From: CAYYOS01 sp964473355
Lineage (GTDB): Bacteria > Pseudomonadota > Gammaproteobacteria > Burkholderiales > REEB80
Assembly: GCA_964473355.1 (NCBI GenBank)
Contig: CAYYOS010000109.1
Coordinates: 1 to 8,438, forward strand
Direction of reading: 5' to 3'
Length of the DNA stretch: 8,438 nt
The position numbers were made by a program, and so were the translations under genes. Below are positions 1 to 5,657 of this stretch, piece by piece. Numbering within the stretch: position 1 is the first letter of the stretch; each line of letters starts with the position of its first letter. The notes beneath the pieces were generated by a model, which did not search any database, was not told the DNA's origin, and saw only the letters and a list, made by a program, of their open reading frames with translations.

Positions 1-482
1 TGCTTCCACACTTCGCCCAACAATATCGGCGCCGCGTAAATATTGTCCACCGCAATATCAAAAAAACCCTGGATCTGATCGGAGTGCAAATCCATGGTCA
101 GTAACCGATCTATCCCTGAGCTAGTCAGCATGTTCGCCACCACTTTCGCGGTAATGGCCACGCGTGCCGAGCGCGGTCTGCGATCCTGTCTTGCATAACC
201 TAAATAAGGAATAGCCGCAGTAATGCGCCCTGCGGATGAGCGGCGCAGCGCATCCACCATAACGATTACTTCCATCAAGCTATCATTGGGCGGCCAGCAC
301 GTCGATTGCAACACAAACACGTCCTTGCCGCGCACATTCTCTAAAATTTCTATCATCACCTCACCGTCTGCAAAACGACCAACCACTGCGCGCCCTAAGT
401 GGATGTTAAGGTGTCCTACTACGCGTTCCGCCAGTTTGGGGTTTGCGGTGCCCGTAAACACCATCATGCTGCCAAATGCCAC
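1..482 (-). CDS. prs: Ribose-phosphate pyrophosphokinase (PRPP synthetase), N-terminal half, cut by the window edge
   Basis: Prs transfers pyrophosphate from ATP to ribose 5-phosphate. The product, PRPP, feeds purine, pyrimidine, NAD, histidine and tryptophan synthesis in the cytosol. About 160 of the usual ~315 residues are present. Visible landmarks are the ATP-binding loop RFADGE (residues 36-41), LENVRGKDVF (48-56), the GYARQDRRPRSAR stretch (95-107) and the PRPP-synthetase signature DLHSDQIQGFFD (131-142), including the metal-binding His133. I chose a GTG start at 482 because GGGGGAG lies 8 nt upstream and because the resulting VAFGSMMVFTG aligns with the MAYDSLMVFTG type of N-terminus that I recall from betaproteobacteria. 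ATG at 467 or 464 is the alternative but has no nearby Shine-Dalgarno. Several normally near-invariant positions differ: FADGE for FSDGE, CWPPNDS for CAPTNDN, and FDIAVD for FDIPVD. The gene lies 43 nt downstream of the tRNA and is probably transcribed with it. Confidence 0.96.
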   Translation of the reverse strand, partial: MAFGSMMVFTGTANPKLAERVVGHLNIHLGRAVVGRFADGEVMIEILENVRGKDVFVLQSTCWPPNDSLMEVIVMVDALRRSSAGRITAAIPYLGYARQDRRPRSARVAITAKVVANMLTSSGIDRLLTMDLHSDQIQGFFDIAVDNIYAAPILLGEVWK

Positions 483-490
483 GCGCCTTA

Positions 491-497
491 CTCCCCC
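491..497 (-). promoter_or_regulatory. Ribosome binding site that decides the prs start
   Basis: On the minus strand this reads GGGGGAG. It lies 8 nt before the GTG codon at 482 and 23 nt before the first ATG at 467. The spacing fits GTG and is too long for ATG, so the longer N-terminus is preferred. Confidence 0.5.
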
Positions 498-525
498 AAT
501 AATCGCGAATTACCGCGTATAGAAA

Positions 526-600
526 TGGCTGGGGAGGTAGGGATCGAACCTACGAATGCCGGAATCAAAATCCGGTGCCTTACCGCTTGGCGACTCCCCA
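526..600 (-). tRNA. glnX-like tRNA-Gln(UUG): tRNA-Gln (anticodon UUG)
   Basis: On the minus strand the RNA begins TGGGGAG and ends CTCCCCA-G-CCA, giving a full 7-bp acceptor stem with the U1-A72 pair typical of tRNA-Gln. The anticodon arm is CCGGA-TTTTGAT-TCCGG, so the loop presents UUG, which reads CAA and CAG. The D arm (GCCAAGCGGTAAGGC) and the T arm (GTAGG-TTCGATC-CCTAC) are both intact, and the CCA end is encoded (526-528). The sequence is very close to Escherichia coli tRNA-Gln as I recall it. It starts only 5 bp after the ispE stop codon and lies 43 nt before prs. It is therefore probably cut out of a longer ispE-tRNA-prs transcript by RNase P and 3' nucleases. I see no convincing promoter of its own. 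Confidence 0.97.
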
Positions 601-605
601 ATTAA

Positions 606-1430
606 CTAACTTTGATTAAGCAAAGGATGGCAATCCAAGCCCTTTGCTACAAATCCTTTAAATGCTTGCGGTTTTTTGGAAAAAACCTGTCGCGCGGCAT
701 GCTCATCGGGAAATTCGGCAAAAACGCATGCACCTGATCCCGTCAATTTTGCTGGACCAAACTGCTTCAACCACGCTAAATGGCGCGCAACTTCCGGGAA
801 TTGACGGCACACTACGATTTCAAGGTCGTTATGCCCGCCGCGCTCAAGAAAGTCCGCTATTTTGATGGGTTTCGTATCCCGTGTCAAATCCGGATGCTCG
901 AAAATTTCTTTTGTAGAAATAACCACTTCAGGTGCTAATACCACATACCATGCGGGATTTAGCAGCAGCGGCGTTAACGCTTCCCCCACGCCTTCGGCGA
1001 ACGCGTTCTGCCCGCCAATAAAAACCGGCACGTCCGCGCCCAGCGTTAGCCCCATTTGTTGCAGCCGGGCAAGGGGTAGGTGCAGGTTCCAGAGCTTATT
1101 TAAAATAAGTAAGGTCGTCGCGGCGTCGGAACTGCCTCCCCCTAATCCACCGCCTAAAGGCAAACGCTTGTCCAGCGTAATTTCCACGCCCTGCCTGCAA
1201 GCGGTTTCCTGTTGCAATAAACGCGCGGCGCGCACCGACAAGTCGTCTGCCTCTAAATTTAAATTTAAATCGTTACGCGTGATGGTGCCGGCATTATTTA
1301 GCTTAAAGGCTAAGCGATCACCGTAGTCGATAAAGCGGAATACGGTTTGCAAAAGATGATAGCCATCCGCACGACGTCCGATGACGTGCAAACATAGATT
1401 GAGTTTAGCGGGTGCGGGATAGAAGGTCAT
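606..1430 (-). CDS. ispE: 4-diphosphocytidyl-2-C-methyl-D-erythritol kinase
   Basis: IspE is the ATP-dependent GHMP kinase that phosphorylates the 2-hydroxyl of CDP-methylerythritol in the MEP route to isoprenoids. It acts in the cytosol. The 274 residues match the family's usual 280-300. Visible features are the N-terminal substrate motif PAPAKLNL with the conserved Lys9, the glycine-rich ATP loop LPLGGGLGGGSSDAA (90-104), GADVPVF with the catalytic Asp133, and the C-terminal GHMP motif AKLTGSGACVF (227-237). The ATG at 1430 has no clear Shine-Dalgarno, but an in-frame stop lies only 6 codons upstream and no other start is available. A possible extended -10 promoter sits about 40 bp upstream. 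In related genomes ispE usually follows lolB directly. Here a signalling cassette separates them, so ispE may depend on its own promoter. Confidence 0.98.
   Translation of the reverse strand: MTFYPAPAKLNLCLHVIGRRADGYHLLQTVFRFIDYGDRLAFKLNNAGTITRNDLNLNLEADDLSVRAARLLQQETACRQGVEITLDKRLPLGGGLGGGSSDAATTLLILNKLWNLHLPLARLQQMGLTLGADVPVFIGGQNAFAEGVGEALTPLLLNPAWYVVLAPEVVISTKEIFEHPDLTRDTKPIKIADFLERGGHNDLEIVVCRQFPEVARHLAWLKQFGPAKLTGSGACVFAEFPDEHAARQVFSKKPQAFKGFVAKGLDCHPLLNQS
620..647. repeat. Inverted repeat across the ispE 3' end
   Basis: GCAAAGG (620-626) and CCTTTGC (641-647) form perfect 7-bp arms around a 14-nt loop, 20-47 bases before the 5' end of the tRNA. A competing small hairpin (GGAT/ATCC, 625-636) lies inside. 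No T-run follows, so it is not a standard terminator. It lies inside ispE codons and may be coincidental, or it may be an RNA fold near the tRNA processing site. Confidence 0.3.
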
Positions 1431-1465
1431 GGACTTATAAAAGTGCTGCTAAGTACAGCGTTTAA

Positions 1466-1474
1466 ATTTTATCA
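1466..1474 (-). promoter_or_regulatory. Candidate extended -10 promoter for ispE
   Basis: The minus strand reads TGATAAAAT: a TGn extension plus TAAAAT, which matches TATAAT at 5 of 6 positions. No good -35 is seen at 16-18 bp, as is common for extended -10 promoters. Transcription would start near 1458, about 28 nt before the ispE ATG. The call is from motif reading only. Confidence 0.35.
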
Positions 1475-1567
1475 GGAAGGGGGAAGAAGCGCTGTCGGAC
1501 TGGGAAAAATTTCGCCGAAATGCAGCAGCCAGCTAATTCAAGCATGACCCGGCCAAGGTGACTTGCG

Positions 1568-3946
1568 CTACAAGCCAGACACTTGAACTAATGGCCGGGC
1601 TTTCCTTCGCGCCAACCATATCAAGAAGGCTTCGGAATCTAGCGGTCGGCTAATGTAATAGCCTTGCGCCGAATCACATCCTAACGATCTAAGGAGGTTT
1701 AAGCATTCCAAATCTTCAACGCCTTCAGCTACCACCGTTTTGCCTAAATTGTGACCCAGGTCTATGGTTGACTTCACAATCACGGCGTTACTTTCATCAT
1801 GCAACATATCCTTAACAAAGGATCGATCAATTTTTACTTCATCCACGGGCAATCGCTTAAGATAAGCCAGGGATGAATAACCCGTACCGAAATCGTCTAA
1901 TGCCAAGCGCACACCCATCTCGTCCAGTCTAGCAAGCACTTTAAGCGCCCGAACCGGATCGTTCATAATCGCGCTTTCCGTAATCTCGAGTTCAAACCAT
2001 TGGGGTTCTATTTTCCACGTTTTCAAAGCGGCCGCGACCCGCTCCGGAAAATCCAGATCCTGGAGATTGCGCATGGACAAGTTGATGCTCGTTATAAGCT
2101 CTACGCCCGACAAACGCCATTGATAATGATTGCGTAAAGCCGCGTCTACAACCCATTCGCTGAGAGGATGAATGAGGCCGCAACCCTCCGCCAATGGAAT
2201 AAATTCCGCAGGAGGAATCATGCCTTTATCTGGATGCTGCCAGCGCACTAACGCTTCCACCCCATACACCGCGCCGGTTTTAAGGCTAATTTTAGGCTGA
2301 TAGTGTAATAACAGCTCCTTGCGTTCTATGCCGCGCCGCAATTCGCCGATCAACGACAATCGGTGTGGGCTGTTTGCGTCGGTTTTCGTGTCGTACACCG
2401 CAAACCCCGTGCCATTATTTTTAGCAAAATACATGGCCACGTCTGCATGTTTAATGAGGGAATTCGCATCTTCGCCATGCTCCGGGTAGGTAGAGACGCC
2501 AATACTCACCTCAATATCTAACACTTGTCCTTCGACGACAAAGCCGATTTCGAAGGCACCACGAATCTTGCCCAAAACACCGACAGCTTGATCCACACCC
2601 GCACCGGCTAGCAGCATGACAAATTCGTCCCCCCCAAAGCGGGAGACGGTATCGCTGGCGCGCAAAACCCCATTTAAGCGTCTAGCGACCTCTTGTAAAA
2701 CTTGATCGCCAATATGGTGCCCTAAGGTATCATTAATTTCTTTAAATCGATCTAGATCCAGCATTAAAATAGATAACGGTTTATGCTCGCGATCGGAAAC
2801 GCGCATCGCTACCTTCAAGCGATCATAAAATAGGGTTCGATTAGGCATACCGGTTAAACTATCGTGCAGTGCTTGGTACTGCATAGCCGCTTCCTGCCGC
2901 TTACGTTCTGTAACATCGGTTAAGGACCCCGCCATGCGAATTACCCGACCATTGCTATCTCGCTGTACTTTGCCGCGCTTTAAACCCCATAAATAGTCGC
3001 CATTTTTTTTCTTTAGGCGGAACTCGGCCACAAAGAATTCACTAGATCCCGTGAGGCATTCATTAAGTTTAAGTAGGGCGCGCTCCCTATCATCGGGATG
3101 CAACAATTCTTTCCAAGTCGGCATCTTCGGGGCACCTGGGGCGTCGTCATACCCCAGCATAGCTTTCATGCGCGGCGATAACTGGGTTGTGTCGGTCAAG
3201 AGGTTCCAGTCCCACATTCCATCATTGGTACCGCTCATGGCCAGCGCGAATGCTTCACGGCTTTCTTTGAGTTCTTCTATATGTGATTTAAGTGTCCGCG
3301 CCATACCGTCGAACGCCTGACCCACCTCCCCTACTTCGTCATTGGCACATAAACCTGAGGTCGCAGACAAATCCCCTGCGGCAAGACGCTGCGCCGCGCT
3401 CGCTAAAATTTTAAGTTTTCGAGTCAGGAGATGGCCAAAAATGATACCAATCACCGCCATAACCACCATCCCCGCCAACGCCAGCCAAATGCCACGTTGC
3501 AGTGTATGGCTATTGGCATCCAGCATGGCCGCATGCGAGAATTCCACGGCTATGACCCCGGTTTGAGCACTAACGTTGCCGACACTACGGGTACGCCAGT
3601 AGCGCTTTTCATGTTGCGCTAAAGTTGGCGCCTTGCTACCAATCTCAGACGCCCGCGTGCTCGCCATAACTCGATTATTGGCGTCGAGTAGCAAAATATG
3701 CATGACATCTTTATTATCGGCAACCTTAGAAAAATACGCTTGTATATCCGCATATTCATCAGTGAGTAAGGCAATTCGACCCATTTCCGCCAGCGGATTA
3801 AGTATGATTTCTTCATGGACCGCTTGCTGGTCCCGGGCCGCCTGAATGGAAAGCGTGGTGGTCTGCCATAACACTACGCCAACCATCAATGCCTCTAAAG
3901 CAAAAATGGTCGCCGCAATCCGATATTTTAAGGAAAGGCGCAGCAT
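1568..3946 (-). CDS. Membrane-bound sensor GGDEF-EAL protein (TM - periplasmic domain - TM - HAMP - PAS - GGDEF - EAL)
   Basis: This is a probable bifunctional cyclic-di-GMP enzyme of the inner membrane (792 residues). In order it has TM1 (about 10-28), a periplasmic domain of ~120 residues with a Cache-like strand (ILLLDANNRVMAST, 84-97), TM2 (about 152-174), HAMP (about 175-224), a PAS/PAC domain (about 232-350; MWDWNLL, TERKRQE), GGDEF (about 355-520) and EAL (about 530-775). The cyclase motif RFGGDEF (436-442) is intact, with the inhibitory I-site R429xxD432 five residues ahead. The phosphodiesterase residues are also present: E564AL, N622, E654, D684-D685 (DDFGTGYSS), K705, E741 and Q761. 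Both activities therefore look possible, and which dominates cannot be told from sequence. The ATG shares one base with the stop of the upstream periplasmic-protein gene (TAATG) and lacks its own Shine-Dalgarno, so translation is probably coupled. The periplasmic domain is the likely contact for that partner. Confidence 0.95.
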   Translation of the reverse strand: MLRLSLKYRIAATIFALEALMVGVVLWQTTTLSIQAARDQQAVHEEIILNPLAEMGRIALLTDEYADIQAYFSKVADNKDVMHILLLDANNRVMASTRASEIGSKAPTLAQHEKRYWRTRSVGNVSAQTGVIAVEFSHAAMLDANSHTLQRGIWLALAGMVVMAVIGIIFGHLLTRKLKILASAAQRLAAGDLSATSGLCANDEVGEVGQAFDGMARTLKSHIEELKESREAFALAMSGTNDGMWDWNLLTDTTQLSPRMKAMLGYDDAPGAPKMPTWKELLHPDDRERALLKLNECLTGSSEFFVAEFRLKKKNGDYLWGLKRGKVQRDSNGRVIRMAGSLTDVTERKRQEAAMQYQALHDSLTGMPNRTLFYDRLKVAMRVSDREHKPLSILMLDLDRFKEINDTLGHHIGDQVLQEVARRLNGVLRASDTVSRFGGDEFVMLLAGAGVDQAVGVLGKIRGAFEIGFVVEGQVLDIEVSIGVSTYPEHGEDANSLIKHADVAMYFAKNNGTGFAVYDTKTDANSPHRLSLIGELRRGIERKELLLHYQPKISLKTGAVYGVEALVRWQHPDKGMIPPAEFIPLAEGCGLIHPLSEWVVDAALRNHYQWRLSGVELITSINLSMRNLQDLDFPERVAAALKTWKIEPQWFELEITESAIMNDPVRALKVLARLDEMGVRLALDDFGTGYSSLAYLKRLPVDEVKIDRSFVKDMLHDESNAVIVKSTIDLGHNLGKTVVAEGVEDLECLNLLRSLGCDSAQGYYISRPLDSEAFLIWLARRKARPLVQVSGL

Positions 3947-4806
3947 TATTTATTAAACGTACTGAGGCTGTAAGCACGCACCGGCGTATACTCAGCGTCG
4001 TTTGCCGCGGCAAAAGGTTTAAATCCGCCTTTTTCTAATAATTTCCTGCCTGAATCCGTTTCGGCCCAAGCAAGAATAGTCTGTTGAATGGTATCTCGCT
4101 CTTGCTTACTTACGCGTGGATGAGCAATGAATAAAGAATGGGGAATGCTCGGGGTCTTCGCCAATATTCTAAATTTTACCTGCCATTTATTCTCAAAAAA
4201 ACGTAAGGGATAAGCCACTGTGCCGCAAGCGTCGATACTGCCAATTAGCAATTGCTGCAAACAAGAATCATGACCCTTGTAGTACTGTAAGGTCGTATCA
4301 ATTTGCGGGTAAAGTTTCACCTCAAGCAAAGCCATTTTTGTTAAATGGCTAACTGCCGCCACTTCAGGGGGTAAGCCGACTTTTTTGCCCTTTAACTCCT
4401 GTAATGAGCGTAAGGGGCTGCCTGTTTTAACCACAATGAGCCCGTGTAAGGGCTCTCCAAAACGAGCCAGCGGGAGATAGCCGTGCTTATCGTGCGCCCA
4501 GACGTAATCGAAAGGCTGCACAAAAGCGATATCGTAAACTTGCTTATCAAGTTCGTTCATAAAATCTTCGAAACTTGATTTGGTTTTCAAGACCACGGGG
4601 CGGCCCAGGGCCCTACTAAATTCGATCGCCATGGGCGCGTAAATATTTTCAATTTGACCGGGCGAGAGGTGCGGAAATATGCCCAACTGATACGTGCCTT
4701 CTGCGGCGCGGCTGGCGTGCACGGGATAAGCCAATGCAAGCGCGAGTAGGGAGCCCCATAAAGCCCTAGATAAGCCGCGATCCGGGGCTATGGTCTGACT
4801 AAGCAT
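3946..4806 (-). CDS. PhnD/SsuA-like periplasmic substrate-binding protein, likely sensor partner of the downstream GGDEF-EAL protein
   Basis: This is a secreted binding protein of 286 residues, of the phosphate/phosphonate-binding-like type (Pfam Phosphonate-bd, PF12974, by sequence feel). A long N-region leads into a hydrophobic core (SLLALALAYPVHA, 19-31) with probable cleavage after Ala31 or Ala34. No lipobox cysteine is present, so it should be soluble in the periplasm. Family features are YQLGIFPHLSP (39-49), YDIAFVQPFDYV (91-102), the hinge-like GEPLHGLIVVKTGSPLRSL (117-135) and KGKKVGLPP (139-147). The position where phosphonate binders carry an STSG-type oxyanion loop reads PPEVAAVSHL (146-155), so phosphonate is an unlikely ligand. 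Cys182 and Cys194 could form a disulfide. No permease or ATPase gene is adjacent. Together with the one-base overlap with the GGDEF-EAL gene, this suggests sensing rather than transport. The ATG at 4806 follows a strong AAGGAG, and a sigma-54 promoter lies upstream. Confidence 0.88.
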   Translation of the reverse strand: MLSQTIAPDRGLSRALWGSLLALALAYPVHASRAAEGTYQLGIFPHLSPGQIENIYAPMAIEFSRALGRPVVLKTKSSFEDFMNELDKQVYDIAFVQPFDYVWAHDKHGYLPLARFGEPLHGLIVVKTGSPLRSLQELKGKKVGLPPEVAAVSHLTKMALLEVKLYPQIDTTLQYYKGHDSCLQQLLIGSIDACGTVAYPLRFFENKWQVKFRILAKTPSIPHSLFIAHPRVSKQERDTIQQTILAWAETDSGRKLLEKGGFKPFAAANDAEYTPVRAYSLSTFNK

Positions 4807-4813
4807 GCAAAAA

Positions 4814-4819
4814 CTCCTT
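4814..4819 (-). promoter_or_regulatory. Strong ribosome binding site of the periplasmic binding protein gene
   Basis: The minus strand reads AAGGAG, 7 nt before the ATG at 4806. It is the best Shine-Dalgarno in the window and is probably the main ribosome entry point for both cassette genes, because the second gene has none. Confidence 0.8.
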
Positions 4820-4829
4820 ATCGAATGGT

Positions 4830-4839
4830 AGCCTAGGCT
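4830..4839. repeat. 10-bp perfect palindrome in the cassette leader
   Basis: AGCCTAGGCT is self-complementary. It lies just downstream of the predicted sigma-54 start point and 10 nt upstream of the AAGGAG. It could be an operator or a small mRNA stem, but it could also be chance. Confidence 0.35.
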
Positions 4840-4842
4840 GGG

Positions 4843-4868
4843 CTTACATTTTTTAATGCAACTTACAT
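4843..4868. repeat. Direct repeat CTTACAT x2 overlapping the sigma-54 promoter
   Basis: CTTACAT occurs at 4843-4849 and 4862-4868 (ATGTAAG on the minus strand), 19 bp apart. One copy fills the spacer between the -24 and -12 elements and the other sits at the predicted start point. This geometry would suit a repressor blocking the promoter. No known regulator site is recognised. Confidence 0.35.
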
Positions 4869-4873
4869 GCCAA
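4856..4873 (-). promoter_or_regulatory. Sigma-54 (RpoN) -24/-12 promoter of the binding protein / GGDEF-EAL operon
   Basis: The minus strand reads TTGGCATG-TAAG-TTGCAT. The known RpoN consensus is TGGCACG-N4-TTGCW. All positions match except C to T at the sixth base, a common variant. The GG (4870-4871) and GC (4858-4859) pairs have the required 10-bp separation. Transcription would start near 4846, leaving a ~40-nt leader with AAGGAG before the ATG at 4806. RpoN promoters need a bEBP-type activator bound upstream, and no activator gene lies in this window. Confidence 0.72.
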
Positions 4874-5045
4874 GACAGAACGACTATTTTTGCCTCTGGT
4901 GATTTGCACGGGAAAAGCGCGAAGAGATCGGTGCGGCGCCTAATTTGTCTTGAGCTTGCAGCGAAGAGCGGACACGTCAGATCCAGAATTTATTATTTCC
5001 CCGTCCAGCCCGTGACGAGTTATCGGCACTTATGCGGAGGGCGTG

Positions 5046-5657
5046 CTAACTTTCCCATTTATCAATGATTAATTTTATTTCCAGGGCACCCTGTTGCAGT
5101 ATGATTTTGGTCGGCAACAACACGCCGCGATCGCGATTAAAAGACAAATAATCAATCTGCCAGCCCTGTTGCACCAGACGAGTGACATGGAGGGCATTTT
5201 TTTCGATTTCATAAGGGGCTTTCGGGGAGGGTAATCCCAACACCCAATATTGCAGTCCGTCCAAGGGCAGACGCCAGCCCAACACTTGCTGAGTTAAGCT
5301 TTCTGCATCTGCTGCGCGGAAAGTTTCGCCCTGGGCCGTGGTAAGTGAAATACCCTTGGCGTCCTTATTGATTTTAGCGACGCCCTGCCCCAGGGGATTG
5401 AGCATCAACAATTCGTCGCTCTGCGCCCGATGTTGCCACTTTAAACTACCAGAATAACCCTCTTGTTCGTGTTGTATGCCTACCCTTGCAGATAAATCAA
5501 AGCGCTCGATTCCGATAGCGAATTGCGTTGTCGGCTCGGCGATAGGTTGCGCGGGTAAAGTCACGCATCCTTGCAGGCCTAGACCTAAAAACGCAGCGGC
5601 CAGAATTGCAATGCGATAAACCTTCAGTGGATGACGTAGTGGGAAATAAGGCAACAA
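5046..5657 (-). CDS. lolB: Outer-membrane lipoprotein receptor LolB
   Basis: LolB receives lipoproteins from the periplasmic carrier LolA and inserts them into the outer membrane. It is itself a lipoprotein anchored there. The 203 residues are normal for the family. A signal peptide (about 11-30) ends in a lipobox LQGC with the acylated Cys31. Residue +2 is Val, not Asp, consistent with outer-membrane sorting. Family stretches are FDLSARVGI (53-61), GYSGSLKWQH (67-76), NPLGQGVAKI (87-96), GWRLPLDGLQYWVLGLP (127-143) and GWQIDYLSF (165-173). The start is unusual: no ATG or GTG precedes the lipobox. The first possible codons are TTG at 5657 and TTG at 5654, directly after the TAA of the TPR gene, so initiation is probably coupled to translation of that gene. 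CTG at 5627 (giving a LKVYR start) is a less likely alternative. Here lolB is followed not by ispE but by a sigma-54-driven cassette. Confidence 0.93.
   Translation of the reverse strand: MLPYFPLRHPLKVYRIAILAAAFLGLGLQGCVTLPAQPIAEPTTQFAIGIERFDLSARVGIQHEQEGYSGSLKWQHRAQSDELLMLNPLGQGVAKINKDAKGISLTTAQGETFRAADAESLTQQVLGWRLPLDGLQYWVLGLPSPKAPYEIEKNALHVTRLVQQGWQIDYLSFNRDRGVLLPTKIILQQGALEIKLIIDKWES

Larger units (their letters stand above)
4807..5045. other. Intergenic region between lolB and the signalling cassette
   Basis: These 239 bp contain no credible gene. On the minus strand they carry, in order toward the cassette: an unexplained stretch after the lolB stop, two copies of the 8-mer CTCTTCGC (plus-strand GCGAAGAG at 4919-4926 and 4961-4968, 42 bp apart), the sigma-54 promoter, a 10-bp palindrome in the leader, and the Shine-Dalgarno. 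No T-tailed hairpin ending the lolB transcript is visible. I looked for a cyclic-di-GMP riboswitch core and did not find one. Confidence 0.7.

Noticed and set aside
223..605. Plus-strand ORFs of 99 and 68 residues over prs and the tRNA
   Set aside because: They lie opposite prs, and one reads through the tRNA gene, giving the well-known false peptide 'EVGIEPTNAGIKIRC'. They are not genes.
862..1326. 154-residue plus-strand ORF
   Set aside because: It is wholly antisense to ispE, whose motifs and length are convincing. It shows no domain signal, ribosome site or promoter.
1505..1521. Rho-independent terminator after the GGDEF-EAL gene
   Set aside because: The minus strand reads ATTTCGGCGAAAT followed by TTTT. 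The stem is only 5 bp, mostly A-T, with a 3-nt loop, too weak to claim.
3946..4806. Phosphonate ABC transporter component (phnD) as the name
   Set aside because: No permease or ATPase genes are adjacent, the STSG-type ligand loop is absent, and the gene is coupled to a GGDEF-EAL gene. A transport role is therefore not supported.
4807..5045. Cyclic-di-GMP (GEMM) riboswitch upstream of the cassette
   Set aside because: I looked for the conserved core and the paired stems with tetraloop and receptor on the minus strand and saw no match. With a start near 4846 the leader is only ~40 nt.
4970..5045. Terminator after lolB
   Set aside because: Only a 4-bp CGTC/GACG pairing followed by GGGGAAATAATAAAT is seen. 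There is no stable stem with a T-run.
4856..5068. 70-residue plus-strand ORF in the intergenic region
   Set aside because: No ribosome site, low-complexity mix of residues, overlaps the lolB end and the sigma-54 promoter. Composition does not suggest a protein.
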